From the NCBI GenBank assembly GCA_002786065.1, contig NHNY01000006.1, positions 806,001-870,000 of the forward strand: a stretch of 64,000 nt of DNA. The letters run 5' to 3'. Under the pieces are notes generated by a model that made no database searches, had not been told where the DNA came from, and saw only the letters and a list, made by a program, of their open reading frames with translations. The position numbers and the translations under genes are program-made. Numbering within the stretch: the first letter of the stretch is position 1; each line of letters opens with the position of its first letter. Source of the DNA: Microcyclospora pomicola. Its lineage: Eukaryota; Ascomycota; Dothideomycetes; Capnodiales. Below, in pieces: positions 34,448 to 44,625 of the stretch.

Positions 34448-35513
34448 CTTGCAGCTGCGGTGGTCCGCCGACACTCCACCTGGCCACGCACATGGAGATA
34501 GTCGCGGTGAAATGCAGACGGAGGATTTCTTGCCACAGCCAGCGAGAGTGAAGCGGGACCGAGATGCATGGCTCAGTCTGAGTACAGTATGCGGGCGCAG
34601 CTAAATATTGTGCAGGAGGCATATGCGAGATAAGGCAAGGGGAGAGGAGCAAGAAGGCTGAGAAGGGCACGGCGGAGGTGTGCAGCCGTGTGACAGGCCG
34701 GGAGGGATAACGATGTGATGAGCTGGTGAGCTGCGGCAAACGGCGAACATGGCGACGCGGAGCAAACGAAGATCAGTGATTTGTTTTATCTACGGGGTCC
34801 GGGATGGTTGCAGCGGTGCAAACGGAGGACTGACCCTGGACTGGTGAAGATGGTGGTGCTGCGGTTAGTTACGGTAGTGATTATGATTCTAGAGGGACAT
34901 GATCTCGGCGCCAGTCCAGTCGCCTGTCTACCTACACACATCACTCTCGTGCACGCATAGAATAATACACATGGCCCAGTAACTTACCCCAAGCCTAAAC
35001 TCGCATATGCATATGGCCGTCAGTGTCTACGGGATCTAGACGCCATGCTACGTCAAAGTACCGTACGGTACATGCAGTGCTGTACCATCTACAGTACATG
35101 CCGTGGCTACATTTACTGTATCCCGTGTAGAGGATCCTACTGTCGGAGGATACCGCACATGGCCGCTGTCCGTCTCGACCGTTTGTGCAGCGCTGCTGTA
35201 AGGTTTCGTAGTCTGACCACACTACTTCTGCAGGCTTATCGTCGCCCCTGGGTGTGCACCCTCACGCGGCTTTACTTGATGCAATTAGTCCAGTGGCACA
35301 AATCCTGATACGAACGCGGGTCGGCTGAAGAGTGATGCAGTGCACTCTATACACATTCTTGGGGCTCACCCATAACGACAAACGCTCGCCGGACGGAAGA
35401 ACATCCAAATTGGTCGTGACATGTCCGAGTTTGTATTATTGTCTCTCCTTCACCACGGAATGCTGTCTGTTCGTAGCTCGTCAATCATCGCTGGATCCCG
35501 CGGGGCGACTTCA
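34448..35513. other. Intergenic upstream of TSC1, downstream of DCL1
   Basis: No gene was recognised. It contains a cluster of GTAC-centred short palindromes around 35055-35100, including a perfect 14-nt palindrome at 35058-35071. The rest is TSC1 promoter and DCL1 3' flank. Confidence 0.5.
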
Positions 35514-38500
35514 TCATTCCGCACAATCACCACCGATCACGCCCTCTTGCTTCAGCAGGTCTACATGCTCGCCTTCAGCCATGGCTACGCAGTTACAAGT
35601 GTACTTGGTGCGGAAATCCACCGGCATCATGCCCTGAACCGTGTCCAGCGCCTCCTTCGCGGCGCGCAATCGAGCATAGCGGCCTGAGGTGCCTCTGCTG
35701 TATGCGACGATCTCGTTGTGGATCATGACAACGGCCACGACATCTTTCTTCTCGCTGCCTTCGATCGTCGGGATCTCGCTGGCCATCAGACGATGGTCCT
35801 GGCAGGCGTAGGTCGTGAGCAACAGATTCTCGAGGTGAGTGCACGGATGGTTGTTGGCATAGCTGTCGTAGAGGGACATGTCTTCGAAATACCATTGGAT
35901 GTGCGTGTCGAAGAAATGCTGGACCACGTTGTAGTCGAAGTCGCTATCGAGGAACATGGCTCCGACGTAGGCCTCCATGATATCTGGCAGACACTTTGGC
36001 GGACTCGAAACGGAAGTCCAGTAGTCGCGCGCTCCATTAGAGCTCCGCTTGGCTTCTTCGACTTCCGTAACGTACTCTTGGATTTGATGCTGCATGATCG
36101 CCGCGTTGTGGCGGAGATGCTTGTGAAAGCCTATGTTGACACATGCAGCGCCCAAGAATTTGTTCGACACCATGGCCATCTTGTGCTCGGTCAGCCAGTG
36201 AGGATCCTTATCAGGAAAGCGATAGAACAGATATGTGACGCAAGCCATGTCCAGTAGAGAATCGCCTAGGAACTCCAACTGTTGATAATGCGGGACGCGC
36301 TCTGTCAAGGTGCCAATCGATGGGTGCAGAAAGGCGCTTCGAAGCAGTCGCGGTCGATTGAAGTGGTAGTTGTGCTCGAGCTCGACCTTCTCCGCCAGAT
36401 CTCGCTGCGAGGCGGTCACGTCAGCGGTCTGCCATTCGGGGATCTGATATGCTTTGCGATAATCGTCCCATCTCAGCATTCGATGGCCTGGATTATCCAC
36501 AAGCTTCGTGACCGCAAACGTGGCGTTGTCCCATTGAGACTCTTTCCAAGCGCCAGGTTTGTCATGCGAAAGAAATGCAGCACCTATTAACGCCTCGGAG
36601 ACGTCTGCAATAGTCTTCTCTCCGAGAGTATGCTCATCCAATGCAATCTCTCTTTGCCTCTTCTTGATACTTTTGTCGTTCACCGCACCTTCAAGCAGAG
36701 TAAGCCCGGTAGGATACCAAATCCTGCGACTGAATGCCTTGCTGCGGATGAACTCCTGAAGCCCCAGCTTAATCGCGGCATTGAAAAGATTCTGGTTGCA
36801 CAACATGCCCATTCGCGTACAGTGATATTCATACTCATCGTCATGCGGCTTGTCGATGAACGTGGAGATCGTGGTCGCAGTCTTCAATACCGTGTCTCCA
36901 AGTAGCTCAAGCCGTTCGTAGTTCTCACCCATACCGTGCTGGAAGCTGACATGTTCCGGATCGTCCGCACCGCTGTTATCCGAGTCTTTTGTGAGGGCCG
37001 CTAATGCCATTGAAGGTTCACACATGACTCCGACCATCGTACACGCTTCCACGGCAATCATGCACGACTCGAAACGGTGAATGATGGCTGGCCAAGCGAA
37101 ACAAGACGTCACGACGTCTGCAGTCAACGCAGATATTCGGAAAGGTTCTGGGATGACAAACGCCAACGTCTTTGAAAGTGCTTCAGACTCCTTCGTTGTT
37201 GGAGGCTTGAGCCAGTCGCGTCGGGTGGAGGTCCTGGTTGCCTCTAAAACAGGTTGGTTGGGGCTCCAGTTCTGGTTGTGCTCTCTTTCGCGAGAGGTTT
37301 TCCACAAGCTGATACTGTATGATTGTATGTTGGCTTGCATGACTGCTTTTACAGGAGCTGTATTTTCGGGTACAGGGTCTAGCTGTTGAAGGTGCTTCGC
37401 AATAGACTCGATGTAGAATCTGCGTTTACCATCCCATTTGTCGACAAGAAAACGGTTCAGCAATGTGGATGGGGCATCGGAAGGCTTCCATGTGTGCTCC
37501 GTGTGATCAGAGACTTCTTGTAGGAACGCCCAGTCAAGTACATGTTCCGGCGAGTCACTGCCTAGGCTGGACGTTGACAGGCTGAAATCCCCAGCTACTA
37601 CAGGAGCAAGCCAATATGACAGTAGAGAAGGGTCTTCGTCACTGTAAACTTTGTTGAACAGATCTCTGAAGATACGTAGGGTGAAAGCAGTCAACATCTG
37701 GACCCTCTCAATGCTCACTTCTAGAGTCATGGATTGCTGTCTCGAAGCTACCAGTTTCCTTTCGCCGTTGTCAGGGAAAATATGAAAGCTTGGAAATTCT
37801 GGCATACGCGTGCGGGTAAGCATAGCGAGTGGCCTGTGTGGCCTGTCTAGCCCATCGGGAAAATCCACAATGGTCGCCCAGAGTTCAATGGGCATTGTTC
37901 CTCGGGTTGATTCCCATGCATCAGGCTTCGTACGCATTTTGTAAGCCGCTCGGTTCTTCTCGTTCACTGCGAGAAGTGCGTTGCGGAGAGCTGGCAGCTT
38001 CTTTTGATATACAGGCATCAAATATTCATTCATGTACCCCTTCTGGCGCAGTGTCAGGCATGCTTCGAAGGCCGCTGATCGCTTGGCTAGACTTTTCTTG
38101 GCACATTCCAACCCTATGGCAGATCGGAGCGGAGTATCTTTCGCAGAGATTAGCACTTCGGCTATAAACCTATTGCCACGAGGAGAGACCGTATAAGTCG
38201 GATGCACAGGTTCGTCCTCAGGATCTATAGGAATGGCAGAAACGAAATTGGCCAGAATTCCGAGAGCATTGCCGTACGTAAGCTTCGCCCCGGTCAGTGG
38301 TTCGACATAGACTCTCAAGTTAGCCTCCTTGGCAAGAATCTGCTCAAGCTCTTCTGCATTCCCTACCAGCCTTCGGTCTTCAGGTAGTGCTTTACAGAAT
38401 TCTCGCATCAATTTCTCTTGAGAACGGACTTGATTCACCATTTCCTGATGAATCGAGTTACCTCGCTCGACCATGTGTATGAACTTTGAATTCTTCTGGC

Positions 38501-40121
38501 GTGCTCTGCCGCGCGATTGAACATACTGAATCATGGTTGCATAGATGTCGAACCGAATGACGAGATTGCAGTCAGGTACATCCAAGCCCTCTTCAGCCAC
38601 AGACGTAGCGAAGAGACAATTGACGTCTCCTTTGCGAAATTGTACTAGGGTCATGACTTGCTGTCGGAAAGTGAGGTTATTAACCCCTGAGTCAGCGGTA
38701 TTGGCCCCGATCAGGAACGCAGTGCGCATGTTCGGGAGGCCAATCTTTTGGAAGACCGCGTGCAGTAGACGTGCTGTATCTCGCGCCTGGACGAAGACGA
38801 TACAACGGTGTTGAGAAGGCCTTTCGAACATCATCCGGAGGTATTTGGCGAGCTCAATGACCTTACAGCTAAGGTCGCCATGTCTGAGAGAGCTGTAATG
38901 AGCTTTCTTCTGATCTAAATAGGCCACGAGCTGACGGATGAGCGAGACGCTCTTGTCAAGCTCGGCAACCTTTTTCTGTTCGTCTTGGGGACGCCGATAG
39001 TAAAATTGCTGCTCCGCAGACCGCTCATATTCGGAAAGATGCTGAGGAGATATGACATCCAACAAGTATTGATCGCCGCACCAGCGTCCCAGATGACGTG
39101 TAATATCACCTGCCTTTTCCAAATGCTCTCCCAACAGTGAGACGTCTGAGAACTGAGACCTGAGCTCTTTGACAAGTATTGTCTCTGAAGGTTGAGAGGG
39201 AAGAGGTCCATAGCCCAGTAAAGACTCTTCCGGCCTGTTCACGGATTCATGGAAACTCAAATTGTCAGAAGTAGCGATCCGAGACGCAAGAAGCGCTTCC
39301 AGCTCAATGGCAGCCTGTTTCACGTCGGTTTTGGCGTCAATAGGACTGGCAGTCATACCAAAGATCCTTGGTCGATCAGCCATGTCTACAGAAATGTAAT
39401 GGTCCTTGATAATGCGAGCATATGCATGATTCTTCTTGGTGTGATGCGCCTCGTCAAATATCAAGAGGTTGATTTGTGTCATTTTGAGGTAGCCGTGTGC
39501 GATGCATTGGTGCAGAACATCCGCTGTTGCAACCACAACCTTGTTGTCTGCAAACATTTTGTCCCATTTCGCACGATGCCAATTGTCGACATTGTCTGCG
39601 CCACATACGCGGGCAACATTATGGTCAAGATTCGTCTTAAGAACCTCGAATTGTTGATAGACCAATGTGACGGAAGGGACAAGAAAGAAAGCGATCTTAC
39701 GCGACCCGCCTGCAGCCTGTCGAGATAGCTCGTTGTCGATCACCCACCGAAGGAGGAGCACAGCGATCAGAGTCTTGCCAGAACCAGTGTCGAGAACGGC
39801 GATGGTGTTCTCCTCTTTTGCTCGCTCGAATAGTTCCTGCTGATACTGTCGAGGGTTTTTGACAATGTTCGTTCCTTGTTTAGCAAGAAGCGAATGGATC
39901 GACAACTCTTCGTCTGCGGCTTCTTTCCCAGATCCTGAGCCTGATTTGCTTTTCCGGCTGAGTGTGCCTTCTGCACTTGCTGTGGCCAGCCAGCGGTGGA
40001 AGATGTCCTTCTGAATCTTGCGGCGTTGTTTCAGCGTGTTCGGGATGTCTGATGCATCTTCGACATCCTCAGCCTCAGACGCAGAATCGTCTTGCAGGAT
40101 TCTGTCGTTGTTGGGAGTCAT
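35514..40121 (-). CDS. dcl1: Dicer-like protein 1
   Basis: This is a single uninterrupted exon of 1535 residues. Layout: DExH helicase N-domain with Walker A (LDTGSGKT, 110-117) and DEAH box (223-226); helicase C-domain with IVFVQARDTARLLHAVF and a QSRGRARQ motif VI; a Dicer-dimerisation (DUF283-like) region; RNase IIIa with RLELLGDTV (1070-1078) and acidic D1173/E1176; RNase IIIb with LEFLGDSLL (1282-1290) and D1380/E1383; a C-terminal dsRBD-like segment (about 1430-1500) followed by CNC at 1509-1511, the Cys-rich end I associate with DCL1 rather than DCL2. A PAZ domain is not obvious by eye. All four catalytic acidic positions I can assign are kept, so it should cut dsRNA into small RNAs for quelling, meiotic silencing or antiviral defence. 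No Argonaute or RdRP gene is in the window. Confidence 0.96.
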   Translation of the reverse strand: MTPNNDRILQDDSASEAEDVEDASDIPNTLKQRRKIQKDIFHRWLATASAEGTLSRKSKSGSGSGKEAADEELSIHSLLAKQGTNIVKNPRQYQQELFERAKEENTIAVLDTGSGKTLIAVLLLRWVIDNELSRQAAGGSRKIAFFLVPSVTLVYQQFEVLKTNLDHNVARVCGADNVDNWHRAKWDKMFADNKVVVATADVLHQCIAHGYLKMTQINLLIFDEAHHTKKNHAYARIIKDHYISVDMADRPRIFGMTASPIDAKTDVKQAAIELEALLASRIATSDNLSFHESVNRPEESLLGYGPLPSQPSETILVKELRSQFSDVSLLGEHLEKAGDITRHLGRWCGDQYLLDVISPQHLSEYERSAEQQFYYRRPQDEQKKVAELDKSVSLIRQLVAYLDQKKAHYSSLRHGDLSCKVIELAKYLRMMFERPSQHRCIVFVQARDTARLLHAVFQKIGLPNMRTAFLIGANTADSGVNNLTFRQQVMTLVQFRKGDVNCLFATSVAEEGLDVPDCNLVIRFDIYATMIQYVQSRGRARQKNSKFIHMVERGNSIHQEMVNQVRSQEKLMREFCKALPEDRRLVGNAEELEQILAKEANLRVYVEPLTGAKLTYGNALGILANFVSAIPIDPEDEPVHPTYTVSPRGNRFIAEVLISAKDTPLRSAIGLECAKKSLAKRSAAFEACLTLRQKGYMNEYLMPVYQKKLPALRNALLAVNEKNRAAYKMRTKPDAWESTRGTMPIELWATIVDFPDGLDRPHRPLAMLTRTRMPEFPSFHIFPDNGERKLVASRQQSMTLEVSIERVQMLTAFTLRIFRDLFNKVYSDEDPSLLSYWLAPVVAGDFSLSTSSLGSDSPEHVLDWAFLQEVSDHTEHTWKPSDAPSTLLNRFLVDKWDGKRRFYIESIAKHLQQLDPVPENTAPVKAVMQANIQSYSISLWKTSREREHNQNWSPNQPVLEATRTSTRRDWLKPPTTKESEALSKTLAFVIPEPFRISALTADVVTSCFAWPAIIHRFESCMIAVEACTMVGVMCEPSMALAALTKDSDNSGADDPEHVSFQHGMGENYERLELLGDTVLKTATTISTFIDKPHDDEYEYHCTRMGMLCNQNLFNAAIKLGLQEFIRSKAFSRRIWYPTGLTLLEGAVNDKSIKKRQREIALDEHTLGEKTIADVSEALIGAAFLSHDKPGAWKESQWDNATFAVTKLVDNPGHRMLRWDDYRKAYQIPEWQTADVTASQRDLAEKVELEHNYHFNRPRLLRSAFLHPSIGTLTERVPHYQQLEFLGDSLLDMACVTYLFYRFPDKDPHWLTEHKMAMVSNKFLGAACVNIGFHKHLRHNAAIMQHQIQEYVTEVEEAKRSSNGARDYWTSVSSPPKCLPDIMEAYVGAMFLDSDFDYNVVQHFFDTHIQWYFEDMSLYDSYANNHPCTHLENLLLTTYACQDHRLMASEIPTIEGSEKKDVVAVVMIHNEIVAYSRGTSGRYARLRAAKEALDTVQGMMPVDFRTKYTCNCVAMAEGEHVDLLKQEGVIGGDCAE

Positions 40122-40746
40122 GCTTCGAACCGAGCGTTATTGTAACCCAAGCACAATAGTGCCTGACTTGCTGCAGAGGAGGGAACGTAGTGGGAGGACA
40201 AAGCATGCATTTGCACTGGGCGAAAAGGCAGCTCGGGCAGTTGGTGGGAAGCAACGCGGTGTTGGTGTTGTGCCAACGCACGCGTACATATAGCTGCTCA
40301 CCTCAGGCAAACAGACTTCCCTGCCCGCCTTGCATGCTCGTCAGTTGAGGACGTGCATGTGCTGTGCGACCTGCCTGCGACTTCAATCATACAATCGCCT
40401 CAACATCCAAAACATGATGATTGAAAGCACATCTACAACACAGCTCTGCTACCGTACAGGGGCGTGACTGGGGCTGTCCGGCAACCGTAGCAGCAGAACA
40501 CAAACAATTGGTAGATAAGGTAGGATAATGTTACCAGGGCGTCCGACAGAAACATCATGATGTAGAAGTAGAGCTACCGTATGTAGCCTAGCGGCCAAAG
40601 GCTTGTCCCGCACTTCACATGCTCAGGCTGGTGGTAATGAAGTGGGTTGGCACTGGCTTGGGAACATGAATGCTTTGCTTTTTGCATGCCCACTCCGCTA
40701 GCTATTCACATACAGCATATGATCAAAGCGTCGGTCGGGATACAAC
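40122..40746. promoter_or_regulatory. Divergent promoter region (DCL1 / TAP42)
   Basis: These 625 bp lie between two divergent starts. There is no recognisable gene or repeat; it must hold both promoters. Confidence 0.5.
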
Positions 40747-41820
40747 ATGTCAGAGAATACACGGAGCCTTAAGGCCGTCCACGAAGATGCCGAACAGAAC
40801 CGAACCGTCATTGAGACTTCCTTCGACAGTAACTCCGCAGCGTTTCAAGATAAATTGCTCGCCACCATCCAGCTGTACGAACAGTGTGTGAATATTGCTC
40901 AAAAACTGTCCCTATTCAGTCCCAATGAGTCGCTCGAGGATATCGCCACCGCAGATCTACAATATCTTCTTCTGGATTACCATATCGCCGACTTGATACT
41001 GAAGCTACATGGTGGAGGTCGCAAGGCAAATTTGGGGAGGGCTCAGAGCAGCTATGAGAACCATCTGAAGCGACTGGAAGATTATGACTTGTTGTCAAAG
41101 AGTGATACGGCTTTATGGGAGCAATTTCAGGAGTCGCCAACCACGTTCTCTACTGCATCAACAACAGATCCAACGGCTCGAAGAAACACCAAGATTGTAC
41201 GATTCAAGGAGGAGAAGGCGCTCAAAGAGAAGCTGGAGTATATGCGAAGGAATCCCGCGAGACTGCTGAACGATGACGACGCAGCTCGCGATCTCCATCT
41301 CACAAACATCACCTTCTGTACACACCAAACCTGGCAGTCCCTGGAATCCATTGCCCAAGAACTACACATTCTTTCCATGAAGCCTCCATCTCCACCGCCA
41401 GATCGGAACCTCTCGACTGTCGACGGTCGTGATCGGGACGGTAGAAGAGCGGGTAATGGGTATGACGATCGATTAGGTGCGCCTCTATCACATCTCTCAG
41501 CCGGCATGCGTGGTCCGATTCTCGACAGCAAAGGAAAGCCACTTCGACCTTTCACACTCACCAGTAAACGCAAGGAGTTTCGTGATGGCGTCTTTCGACC
41601 GGATCACAGTCTGCCCACGATGAGTATCGATGAGTATCTCGAAGAGGAAAAGAAACGTGGTGGCATGATCGAGGGCGGCGGTGCACAAAGTGGCATCAAG
41701 CCTGAGGTGGACGAGGACGATATGGAGGCTGCAGATGCTGCGACTATGAAGGCGAGAGCTTGGGACGAGTATGTGGAGGCGAATCCCAAAGGCAGCGGGA
41801 ACACTTTGAATAGAGGTTAA
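40747..41820 (+). CDS. tap42: Tap42/alpha4-like regulator of PP2A-type phosphatases
   Basis: This single exon of 357 residues matches the Tap42 family throughout. It has an N-terminal all-helical TPR-like domain (AFQDKLLATIQLYEQCVNIA, then LQYLLLDYHIADLILKL) and basic residues RNTKIVRFKEEKALKEKLEY that contact the phosphatase catalytic subunit. The C-terminal region holds the conserved PLRPFTLTSKRKEFRDGVFR and HSLPTMSIDEYLEEEKKRGG blocks, and the protein ends KGSGNTLNRG. Tap42 binds PP2A and Sit4-type phosphatase catalytic subunits and carries TORC1 output. The start is in ACAACATG context, divergent from DCL1. No intron is needed. Confidence 0.96.
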   Translation: MSENTRSLKAVHEDAEQNRTVIETSFDSNSAAFQDKLLATIQLYEQCVNIAQKLSLFSPNESLEDIATADLQYLLLDYHIADLILKLHGGGRKANLGRAQSSYENHLKRLEDYDLLSKSDTALWEQFQESPTTFSTASTTDPTARRNTKIVRFKEEKALKEKLEYMRRNPARLLNDDDAARDLHLTNITFCTHQTWQSLESIAQELHILSMKPPSPPPDRNLSTVDGRDRDGRRAGNGYDDRLGAPLSHLSAGMRGPILDSKGKPLRPFTLTSKRKEFRDGVFRPDHSLPTMSIDEYLEEEKKRGGMIEGGGAQSGIKPEVDEDDMEAADAATMKARAWDEYVEANPKGSGNTLNRG

Positions 41821-42172
41821 GTTTGTGCTACTGCTTTCGGGGAGTATCATTGGCCTCTTTTACTCGTGGCTTCCTTAACCTCGTTGTCTGATTCTGCCAG
41901 AATGTAGTCGTCTTGACGTCCAATGGCTTTGTGCTGTACCTGCACTTTAACTGAAGGTGAATAGGTATCTCAATGGAATGCTGGGGGTCGTCGCCTGTCA
42001 CATGCCAAACTTTGTGGCCAAAACTTTTTCCGGGTTTCGTCTCGGTCCCCACGCATGCACTGCTCCATCTTCTCAACTACAACAAACCTCCACAACCAGC
42101 AGTCTCACAGTGCTGCTGAACTCACGCTTTGTCAACATCTCTACCATCTGAACATACCTTTCGTCAGCTGCC
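41821..42172. other. Intergenic between TAP42 and the BTB gene
   Basis: A short tandem spacer with the TAP42 3' UTR and the BTB promoter. A C/A-rich leader precedes 42173. Nothing else was recognised. Confidence 0.5.
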
Positions 42173-43220
42173 ATGGACTCGAGTCCCAAGGTTGATTCGC
42201 TCACTCACGATCTGGCCGCCCTCTTTGCAACCCGCAAGTACTCTGATCTGGAAATTCACTGCGACGGCAAAGTCTTCCCAGTCCACCGCGCTGTGGTCTG
42301 TGCTCGTTCGAAGGTCTTGGATACCGAGTGTGATGGCGCCTTCAAAGTATGTTTCCATCTAGCCATGAAGTGAAGGTCGATTGCTGACTTCTTCACAGGA
42401 AGCTGGAGAGAGAATCGTGAAGCACGAGACCTTCGACGCTGCCACGATGGGCAGGATGCTCCAATTTATGTATGAAGACACATACAATGTCGACGCTGAG
42501 ACCATTTCTAGCGAGAGGTCCGACAACGACACAGCCAATATCGAGGAATCCCGCAATGATAACGCGAGTTTGCTGGCTCTTGAAATCAGTGATCCGGATG
42601 ATAACGACAAGAGCTACCCGAGCATCAGCGCAGCGATAGCACTTGCGCACGTCAACGCCTATGCAATTGGCGAGTATTACAATGTCCCGGCCTTGAAGAC
42701 TTTTGCATTGCACAAATTTGCAGATTGGGAATGTCCGGTCGACGAAGATGAATTCACCATGATCATACAATCGATCTATGCGAAAACCATCGAGACCAAT
42801 GATCCTCTCCGGTTGGAAGTCCTCAGACAAGCTTTGGCACGCCTCGACAGCCTTCTGAAATGTACACGCTTCATGCAGGCTTTCTGAGAGTACATCGAAC
42901 TACAGGACTTTGCGGCAGACCTTCTTCCAGGAATCTACTCGTGGGCTATCACGTCCGAGGAATCGGCCACGAAGCTCATTCTAGAGTTGGGTCAAGCTGA
43001 AGCCAAGGCTTCGCAAGTCCAGAGCAATCTTGAAGCCTGCCAAGATGATAGGAACAGATGCGTCCAAGGATTCGACAAAGCAATGTTGATGTGTAACCAA
43101 ATGAGTGAATGCCGGAACTGCCAGTGCGATTTCGGCTGGTCCCTCGAGCGTAATGGTATGCATGCGGTGGCGACTTATGTTTTGCGTTGTCCCCGCTGTA
43201 AATGCAAGCACACCGTTTGA
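42173..43220 (+). CDS. BTB/POZ-domain protein interrupted by one in-frame UGA
   Basis: Two exons (42173-42346 and 42399 onward; 52-bp intron) encode a BTB protein. Exon 1 has the domain start (LFATRKYSDLEIHCDGKVFP, VHRAVVCARSKVL), and exon 2 continues with MLQFMYEDTYNV, an acidic insert, and ALAHVNAYAIGEYYNVPALK. The frame stops at UGA 42885-42887 after FMQAF (220 residues), but the same frame stays open for 110 more codons to 43220. That tail continues naturally (EYIELQDFAADLLPGIYSWA) and ends with paired cysteines (CRNCQC and CPRCKC), possibly a zinc ribbon. So either a recent nonsense change (CGA to UGA would be one transition at a CpG), a sequencing error, or programmed readthrough. A 57-nt cryptic intron (42861-42917) could also remove the stop, but it lacks a good branch point. 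Confidence 0.75.
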
Positions 43221-43713
43221 GTTCATGTGGCCTCGTATTGGGAAAGGGGAGCACAACCTGCGCCTACTGGTCTTCAATGTGGGCTGGAGGTGCGGACTCT
43301 GGAATACGGTAGTGACGGGATACGGCGATGTGCATCGAGGCATCAGCTAGGGTTGATCCTCGAGAGCGCATCGACTGCATAGCACACTCAGGACTTCACA
43401 CGTCGTAGGGGTTGTTTAGCTTGTTGAATTCATGTCCCCCTGGATGTGACTTCCGACGATCCTCGCCCTGTACCCCAAACCTCGCTGAAGCAGAAACATG
43501 TGTCTCACCCAGAACACATCTTTACAGTAACTGGTTCGCCATTGCATATTTTCGTCCACGCTATTGGAGGATTGAGTTGAATTGAGCACGACCTCTGCCA
43601 TCTATCATGTAATGGCATCATACCACAAAGTCACAGGGATCACAGATGTTGTATACCGCTGATCTCCTCACACGTATCGTACATGCAGCAACAGCTTGCC
43701 ATCACCAGCAGAA
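43221..43713. other. Intergenic between convergent BTB and U1A/U2B''-like genes
   Basis: This is 3' flank for both genes. No recognisable element is present. Confidence 0.5.
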
Positions 43714-44625
43714 TCATTGCCGTTGGTACGTAACCTTGATCGTCTTGCCCGCCAACACCTTCTGGTTCATCTCCATCCGCGCGGCTATCGCGCCCTCCTC
43801 CGACTCGTATTCTGCAAACGCCAACCCAGCACGGCCCGGCACCATGCGCACCTCCTTGAAACCCGGGTATCTGCCAAATATGGACGACAGGATTTGCTGG
43901 GTGTATTCTTCGGGCAGCTCGCGCAAGATGAGCGTCTTGTTCGGAGGGAGGAACTCGTCTGCAGCGGCGGCGCCAGCGGCTGCGACCTTCTTCGCAGGGC
44001 GGTCGGCATCTGCGTCGTCGGCGGCACGTTTCGAGGCCGCGCGCTCGGCGGCTTCCGCTGCTTCTGCGGCTTGTCTGCGTTCTGTACGTATTACGTTAAT
44101 ATGTAAAGCTCTCGCGTCGCAACCTTCCTATATCCACATATGTCGTTGGGTCATACCTTTTGCCGCGATCCGTTGTGTCTTGTGAGCTTCCAATGCTTCC
44201 TCGCCGTCTTCTCTTTCCACGGTTGCATCACTTCTGCTCTTTGCAAACGCCAGCTGGATCTCCTTCCCACCAACCTCGAAGCCTTCCAACTCATCGATTG
44301 CATCCTTCGCGCTGTCGGCCGAGTCGAAGACGACGAATGCCTGTCCCCGTGCTTTGAGGTTCTTCTTCGCGATGATCTCGAGAATGTTGCCGAACACTGA
44401 GAACAGCTCGCGGATCTCTTCCACGAGCTTGTTGACATTCATCTTTTCGGGAAGATTCTTGACCTGCTTACATTAGTGATCGCGGTGAGGAGAAAGCATT
44501 TGTGAATGCATACATAGACACTACATGTTATGGGTTAGCGGACAGGCTCCAGAGACGACGCGGGTTCGTACGGATGTGCAATGTACGAACGTTGCGTTGG
44601 ATGGGGTGTCATTGTTGGAACTCAT
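43714..44625 (-). CDS. U1A/U2B''-family snRNP RRM protein with a 7-nt microexon
   Basis: Four exons give 238 residues: 44591-44625, a 7-nt microexon 44514-44520, 44157-44463 and 43714-44081. The N-terminal RRM has RNP2 VYVKNL, created by the microexon (its TGTCTAT supplies most of Thr-Val-Tyr), and RNP1 RGQAFVVF. A helical Ala/Glu/Arg-rich linker follows (ERRQAAEAAEAAERAASKR), then a second RRM (LILRELPEEYTQ and AGLAFAEYES) ending in KTIKVTYQRQ. This two-RRM layout and size match U1A/U2B''/SNF proteins, which bind hairpins of U1 or U2 snRNA. Introns are 70, 50 and 75 bp. Intron 1 has a GTTCGT donor and CTAAC branch, intron 2 a GTATGC donor and CTAAT branch. Skipping the microexon breaks the frame and removes RNP2. 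Confidence 0.92.
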
